Below, in pieces: positions 59,051-64,000 of a stretch of DNA of 64,000 bases. The position numbers and the translations under genes are program-made. The stretch comes from Chrysemys picta bellii (taxonomy: Eukaryota > Chordata > Testudines > Emydidae): NCBI RefSeq assembly GCF_011386835.1, contig NC_088797.1:100760264-100824263 (forward strand). The letters run 5' to 3'. Under the pieces are notes generated by a model, which saw only the letters and a program-made list of their open reading frames with translations, was not told the DNA's origin and searched no databases. Numbering within the stretch: position 1 is the stretch's first letter; each line of letters begins with the position of its first letter.

Positions 59051-59170
59051 ACAAGGAGTTCGGTGGCACCTTAAAGACTTTAAGACACAAATGAGTCTTT
59101 AAGGTGCCATCGGACTCCTTGTTGTTTTTGTGGATACAGACTAACTCGGCTACCCCCTGATACTTGACAT
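59051..59170 (+). mobile_element. PLE copy E: hairpin plus tail with 13-bp target duplication
   Basis: A 120-bp insertion flanked by the exact direct repeat attccaaattata (59038-59050, 59171-59183). acaaggagttcggtggcacc...aaagact is followed by its reverse complement agtctttaaggtgccatcgg...ccttgt. The tail gatacagactaactcggcta...ctgatacttgac follows. Same tail as copy A. The hammerhead-like part is absent because the copy is truncated below it. Confidence 0.85.
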
Positions 59171-59183
59171 ATTCCAAATTATA

Positions 59184-61599
59184 TTTTTTTTTATTTCAAA
59201 TCCACTGAAACATAAAATTGGCCCCACTATAAAAAAAGAAAGAACAATAGAACTGCTACACAAAATTATGCAGCAAATAAATTCAGTTTTATAAATAAAA
59301 GAACAACTTAAGGGCTATCTTATTTTTACTTAAAATAAAAAGGTTAACTAAATCAACTACTGATTAACAACATCAGCAGAGGGCACTGTTTGACTACTTT
59401 CCATGGAATAGGACCCTCAAATTATTTCAAAGTACTGAAGGTGATGGAGGATTAACTGAAAATCTTATGTTGATACAACTTCAATATTTACATCAGTAAT
59501 GTCAATTAAGGTTTATTAGCAAATCAAATATTTGAGAACAAGATGGTTTCAGGACATAATTTTCTTTCTGAAAAGAACTCATTATGGCTACATTTCATTA
59601 ACAGTGGCATTTATTGTCTTTATTTAAATGAAAAATGTTTCAACATTAAATTAGATGTTGCACCTCTTCCCTTTAATAAAAATAACTGGGTTTCATCATG
59701 TTGAAAAGTCACCACTCAAATCTGTGTTAGCTATCAAAACAGAACAATCAAAATTGCAAACAAAGCTACTCAGTTAAATTACTCAAATATGCAAGATCTC
59801 AAATATCTGAATTCTATACATTTAGATCATTAAAAGCTTAGCCAAATTTTGGGACAGTAGCACTGTACTACTCCTCCCTGACTCAGTGCATCCAAAGTTT
59901 AAGGCTTGTGAAATTCTTTAGTCAGTTCATCTCATCTTCTGGTGCACTATATCATTACATACAAAATTAAATGTCAACAAGGATAAAAATAAACTTATTA
60001 CTAGTGTAACTTTGGTTATGTTGTCTTTAATCCCCTCAGATGGCACTGGCATCAATACTGTTACATTCCTACAATCATTTAGCCCAGAAAAAGCGCTGAC
60101 CTAAAATTCTTTATATTTATTTTTGAGTTTGGAGTGTAGACTCAGTTACTTGATTTCCAGGCCTGTATTTTAAAATACCAATATATTCATACTGTCTTTT
60201 CATAGTATATTATCTAATTCATAGGGAAAATTCTAAAGGAAATGTAATAATAGCAACTGCTGAAGGTTAAGAGGTTAGCATGGTTCATTAGCTTGAGGTA
60301 TTACCTCAGTCTAGGTATGTATTTTGGAGCTAATACTTGTTATGATTAATGTTTCTTCCTAACATATTAGATTGTTGAATACATTATGAAAGAACAAAAT
60401 GACATCTCCCACTAATTTCTCAGCGAATTGAATATTTTAACTTTTCAACCTGCAGTACTTATACTGTTTTTTTTTTAAATAATTATTTGTACTTAAATTT
60501 TTCTTCCTTTACACTTCCTCTATCTCACCTTCTATTTCCTTCATATCAGGTTTCCATGCCACCAGCTGTGACTCAACCTTTTATCACAAGGAGTTTGGAT
60601 TTCAACTAGGAAGTAGCAGCATAAGAAAATACATTAGCAGTTAGCATTTTGAAAAGAGTTTCTCAAAAGATAGAATTGTTTAATTATTAGAGCTTGCCAA
60701 TGGCTGAAGATAACTAAATAACCGTACTGTCACATGACATCCTGTCTTTTAGTACTTCCTGGTTGCAAGAGTCAGCATTACAATATTCTTCCTTGGATTC
60801 TTGATAAGGACTTCAAACTCCCTATTTCAATAACACCCTTTTCCAGGTTCATGTATTAAAACACACACAAGGCTTCCAAGTTCAAAGAAAACATCCTCAG
60901 AGTCCAAACCTGGCAATGTACATCAGACTAGAAGTCATAAACAGAGGATCTTCTGCCACTACCAAGGCTCCTTTTCCATGATCACCTTCAACAATGGTCT
61001 CACTATGTCCGTACTCAAAAATTTGGCCCCTCTTCTGGGCACCTTTTCTGCAAGCTCTTTGTCCCTATTTCCTGGCTTCTAGAAACTTTCTTCCTTGCTC
61101 TTTCAGCCAAGCACTGCCTCCCAGGGTTTTCTCCCTTGAGGCTCCTTTACCCCAGCAGGTTCCCACGGCAACCTCTCCCCCTGCGGACTCTTGTCAGCCT
61201 CTCCCAGGGACTTCCCTGACATTCCTGCTTCATTAAGGTTCCTCCACCTTAATGACAGCCCAGCTCTTCATAGGGAACACCTGTTCTCCCCTCAGCTGTA
61301 TCTGAATTTTTCACACCTCGATCCATTTAGCTGTGTTGACCTAACTTTTAAGTGCAGACCATGCCTCATATTAAAGGCCAATTACCTTCAACAGAGGTAA
61401 CTGGCCTTCAACAAACTGCAACTACTTTTCACTATTCCTCTTATACAAGCAACAACCACAAAATGAAGAGCCAGACTCTAGTTACTAAAAAAATAAAAAT
61501 AATAATAATAAAAAAAATAATAACAAAAATGATATTTAATTTTGTAGAGGCTAACTGAGAAGCGAAAGTATATTAGCAAACTTGAAATTGCTGCATGAA
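59184..61599. other. No gene seen
   Basis: AT-rich to about 60770, then C+T-richer (60900-61330) with frames on the plus strand but no domain or splice support. An (aat)n stretch lies at 61490-61535. Confidence 0.4.
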
Positions 61600-61946
61600 A
61601 AAAGACGGTTACTCACCGTTGTAACTGTTGTTCTTCGAGATGTGTTGCTCATATCCATTCCATTAGGTGTGTGCGCGCCGCGTGCACGATCGTCGGAAGA
61701 TTTTTACCCTAGCAACACCGGCGGGTCGGCTGTGGAGCCCCCTAGAGTGGCGCCTTCATGGCGCTGAATATATACCCCAGCCGACCCGGCGCCCCCTCAG
61801 TTCCTTCTTGCCGGCTACTCCGACAGTGGGGACGGAGGGCGGGTTTGGAATGGATATGAGCAACACATCTCGAAGAACAACAGTTACAACGGTGAGTAAC
61901 CGTCTTTTCTTCTTCGAGTGCTTGCTCATATCCATTCCATTAGGTG
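61600..61946. repeat. DIRS terminal repeat and internal complementary region
   Basis: Arm 1 61600-61661 (aaaagacggttactcaccgt...). Arm 2 61847-61908 is its exact reverse complement. A partial copy, ttcttcgagtgcttgctcat..., lies at 61910-61946, differing from arm 1 by a short deletion. Between the arms lie 185 bp of G+C-rich sequence. Joined arm pieces next to the recombinase stop are what the DIRS rolling-circle copying model requires. Confidence 0.85.
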
Positions 61947-61961
61947 ACTCCCAAGCCCAAC

Positions 61962-63998
61962 TTAGGTGGTGGGGTCGGAGTGAGACATTGCTGTGTGCAA
62001 AACTGCTGATCCGAAGGCAGCATCGTCCCTGGACTGCTGCACTAGTGCATAGTGTTCTGTAAACGTGTGGACTGACGACCAAACCGCAGCTCTACAAATG
62101 TCCTGGATCGGAACTTGCGCCAGGAAAGCCGTCGAGGAAGCTTGGGCCCTCGTGGAGTGAGCGGTGAGGTGTGGTACTGAGACACCTGCCAGGTCGTAGC
62201 AAGTCCGGATGCAAGACGTAATCCAGGAGGATAGGCGTTGTGAGGAGACCGGTGAGCCTTTCATTCGGTCGGCCACTGCAACGAAAAGTTGCGTCGTCTT
62301 TCTAAAGTGCTTTGTGCGGTCAATATAGAAGGCCAGGGCCCTTCGCACGTCCAGGGAATGCAAACGTTGATCCTGGCGAGTAGCATGTGGTTTAGGGTGA
62401 AAAACCGGGAGAAATATATCCTGGTTGATATGAAATGGAGAAACCACTTTAGGGAGAAAGGCAGGATGTGGACGAAGCTGCACTTTATCCTTGTGGAAAA
62501 CTGTGTAAGGGGGCTCGGATGTAAGCGCCCTGAGTTCAGAAACGCGCCTTGCTGAGGTGATGGCTACGAGGAAGGCTGTCTTCCAGGACAGGTACAGAAG
62601 TGAACAGGTGGCCAGTGGCTCGAATGGAGGACCTGTGAGCTTGGAGAGAACCAGGTTGAGGTCCCACGTCGGAACGGGCTGACGTTGTTGTGGGTACATC
62701 CGGTCTAAGCCCTTGAGGAATCTAACGACCATCGGGTTAGAGAATACCGAGGACGCGAGTTCCCCTGGATGGAAGGCCGATATAGCGGCCAGGTGAACTC
62801 TAATTGAAGATATCGCCAACCCTTGCTGTTTTAGGGAGAGGAGATATTCCAAAATAAGAGGAATAGGTGCGTGCAATGGGGACGTGGCTCGTTGCTCGCA
62901 CCAACAGGAGAACCGCTTCCACTTGGCCAAGTATGTGGTCCGTGTTGAAGGCTTCCTACTGCTCAGCAGAATCTGTTGGACAGAGTGTGAACACTGTTGC
63001 TCTGCCTGGGTGAACCATGGAGCAGCCACGCCGTGAGGTGGAGTGATTGCAGGTCGGGGTGACGCAGCCGGCCGTGGTTCTGCGTGATGAGATCCGGATA
63101 CAACGGAAGCGGGATCGGTGTCTGAACCGAGAGTTCCAGCAGCGTGGTGTACCAATGTTGTCTCGGCCACGCTGGAGCGATCAGAATCACCTGTGCCTGA
63201 TCTCTGCGCAATTTGAGCAGTACCTTGTGGACCAGAGGAAACGGAGGGAAGGCATAAAACAGGTGGTCTTTCCAGGGAAGGAGAAACGCATCCGAGAGGG
63301 AGCCTGGGGCTCGACCTTGCAGGGAGCAGAACACGTGGCACTTCCTGTTGTCTCGAGATGCAAACAGGTCTGTCTGGGGAAACCCCCACTTCTGGAAGAC
63401 GGAATGTATGATGTCCGGACGGATAGACCACTCGTGCGTTTGAAAGGACCTGCTGAGTCGGTCCGCTAAAGTGTTCTGGACTCCAGGGAGGAACGATGCC
63501 GTGAGATGGATTGAGTGGGCGATGCAGAAGTCCCACAGGCGAATGGCCTCTTGGCATAGAATTGACGAACGTGCTCCTCCTTGCTTGTTGATGTAAAACA
63601 TGGCCGTGGTGTTGTCGGTGAGAACTAACACACAGCGGCCACGTAGGAGATTGAGAAATGCCTGGCACGCCAGGCGCACCGCCATCAGTTCCCGAACATT
63701 GATGTGTAGGGCTAGCTGAGGTGCAGTCCACAGGCCCTGGGTATGGTGCTCGTTGAGATGGGCGCCCCAACCCAGAGATGAAGCGTCTGTGACCAGGTGC
63801 AGAGAGGGTTGTGGGGCGTGAAACGGCATCCCCTCGCAAACCACATTGTGATCTAGCCACCATGTGAGGGAGGTCAGGACCGAGTTCGGGATTGTGACCA
63901 CCATATTCAGGCTGTCCCGATGTGGGCGGTATATTGATGACACCCAGGTCTGGAGTGGGCGAAGCCGAAGTCTGGCATGCCTGGTTACGTACGTGCAT
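61962..63998 (-). CDS. DIRS tyrosine recombinase
   Basis: Catalyses strand exchange to insert circular element DNA. In the 678-codon open frame the recombinase module lies in about residues 348-670. An N-terminal helical part has TTYLAKW...SIRVHLAAISAFH. Box I is SARRVSELRAL with the catalytic Arg near 485, box II is HSTR (His 614, Arg 617), and the nucleophile Tyr 650 is in TFTEHY. All are present. The first 344 or so codons overlap the RT/RNase H frame and have no domain of their own, so the true start is probably near the end of that frame (about 62966). The methionine at 63998 is only the window edge. How the downstream frame is expressed (frameshift, reinitiation or splicing) cannot be read here. 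Confidence 0.82.
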   Translation of the reverse strand: MHVRNQACQTSASPTPDLGVINIPPTSGQPEYGGHNPELGPDLPHMVARSQCGLRGDAVSRPTTLSAPGHRRFISGLGRPSQRAPYPGPVDCTSASPTHQCSGTDGGAPGVPGISQSPTWPLCVSSHRQHHGHVLHQQARRSTFVNSMPRGHSPVGLLHRPLNPSHGIVPPWSPEHFSGPTQQVLSNARVVYPSGHHTFRLPEVGVSPDRPVCISRQQEVPRVLLPARSSPRLPLGCVSPSLERPPVLCLPSVSSGPQGTAQIAQRSGTGDSDRSSVAETTLVHHAAGTLGSDTDPASVVSGSHHAEPRPAASPRPAITPPHGVAAPWFTQAEQQCSHSVQQILLSSRKPSTRTTYLAKWKRFSCWCEQRATSPLHAPIPLILEYLLSLKQQGLAISSIRVHLAAISAFHPGELASSVFSNPMVVRFLKGLDRMYPQQRQPVPTWDLNLVLSKLTGPPFEPLATCSLLYLSWKTAFLVAITSARRVSELRALTSEPPYTVFHKDKVQLRPHPAFLPKVVSPFHINQDIFLPVFHPKPHATRQDQRLHSLDVRRALAFYIDRTKHFRKTTQLFVAVADRMKGSPVSSQRLSSWITSCIRTCYDLAGVSVPHLTAHSTRAQASSTAFLAQVPIQDICRAAVWSSVHTFTEHYALVQQSRDDAAFGSAVLHTAMSHSDPTT

Positions 63999-64000
63999 GA
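62963..64000 (-). CDS. DIRS reverse transcriptase/RNase H, C-terminal part (partial)
   Basis: The frame is open to position 64000, so it is cut by the window. Only the RT thumb/connection (RHARLRLRPLQTW...YRPHRD) and RNase H remain. Counting from the GTG at 63943, RNase H acidic residues are all kept: Asp 53 (VTDASSLGWG), Glu 85 (NVREL), Asp 110 (LTDNTT) and Asp 161 (LADRLSR). Residues 170-326 form the conserved region after RNase H (FASRDNRKCHVFCS...LIAPAWPRQHWY) that is often described as methyltransferase-like in DIRS elements. The stop at 62963 falls where the recombinase module begins in the other frame. Confidence 0.82.
   Translation of the reverse strand, partial: SCTYVTRHARLRLRPLQTWVSSIYRPHRDSLNMVVTIPNSVLTSLTWWLDHNVVCEGMPFHAPQPSLHLVTDASSLGWGAHLNEHHTQGLWTAPQLALHINVRELMAVRLACQAFLNLLRGRCVLVLTDNTTAMFYINKQGGARSSILCQEAIRLWDFCIAHSIHLTASFLPGVQNTLADRLSRSFQTHEWSIRPDIIHSVFQKWGFPQTDLFASRDNRKCHVFCSLQGRAPGSLSDAFLLPWKDHLFYAFPPFPLVHKVLLKLRRDQAQVILIAPAWPRQHWYTTLLELSVQTPIPLPLYPDLITQNHGRLRHPDLQSLHLTAWLLHGSPRQSNSVHTLSNRFC

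Larger units (their letters stand above)
61600..64000 (-). mobile_element. DIRS-like tyrosine-recombinase retrotransposon, 3' part
   Basis: The order on the minus strand is RT/RNase H frame (open to the window edge), tyrosine recombinase, then a terminal structure. The terminal structure is a perfect 62-bp inverted repeat, 61600-61661 against 61847-61908, plus a third partial copy at 61910-61946 in the same direction as the first. This fits the inverted terminal repeat and internal complementary region of DIRS elements, which integrate as circles without target duplication. The 5' half lies outside the window. Intact catalytic residues and perfect arms suggest a young insertion. Confidence 0.88.

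Overview
The window reads as ordinary, repeat-rich, non-coding vertebrate chromosome, most likely from a hard-shelled or other cryptodiran turtle. The reasons are the repeat families: a tRNA-derived SINE of the turtle Cry type (27541-27716), three antisense CR1 LINE copies, Penelope-like element (PLE) tails, old MIR SINEs, several hAT and Harbinger-like MITEs, and a DIRS-type tyrosine-recombinase retrotransposon. There are no bacterial-style operons. Almost every open frame is a chance frame or a transposon remnant. The species call is inference from repeats, not from a gene.

Layout. 1-1130 is a G+C-rich repeat cluster. 1131-12725 is AT-rich single-copy-looking DNA with a few stretches that look like conserved non-coding elements (6240-6720, 8040-8270, 9030-9340) and a degraded tRNA-like SINE. 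12726-31460 is a mosaic of CR1, PLE, hAT and palindromic MITE insertions, another enhancer-like stretch (18700-19140), a DIRS terminal palindrome (20385-20640) and two G+C-rich repeats. 31460-36145 is nearly empty. 36146-38892 holds a hAT element, a PLE hairpin, a second hAT element and a CpG-dense hairpin MITE. 38893-49235 is mostly empty, with a Tigger-like element interrupted by a PLE (43954-45380), a LINE C-terminal remnant and a long-TIR MITE.

49236-57103 is the only part where I can argue for a host gene. Five minus-strand segments (57016-57103, 54864-54912, 54371-54403, 52781-52873, 49236-49388) each have an acceptor-like and donor-like border and one open frame, and their codon phases join without a break (0, 1, 1, 1). 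I do not recognise the protein. A CR1 LINE, itself split by a MITE, lies in the largest intron.

61600-64000 is the 3' part of a DIRS-like element on the minus strand. It has a reverse transcriptase/RNase H frame open to the window edge with all four RNase H acidic residues. A tyrosine recombinase follows with its R, HxxR and Y residues, and a perfect 62-bp inverted repeat closes the element. It is the youngest-looking mobile element here.

The most interesting signals are the phase-consistent hidden exons, hammerhead-ribozyme-like cores in the PLE tails (one with both conserved boxes intact at 14264-14302), the DIRS terminal architecture, and a series of clean target-site duplications that date and order the nested insertions.
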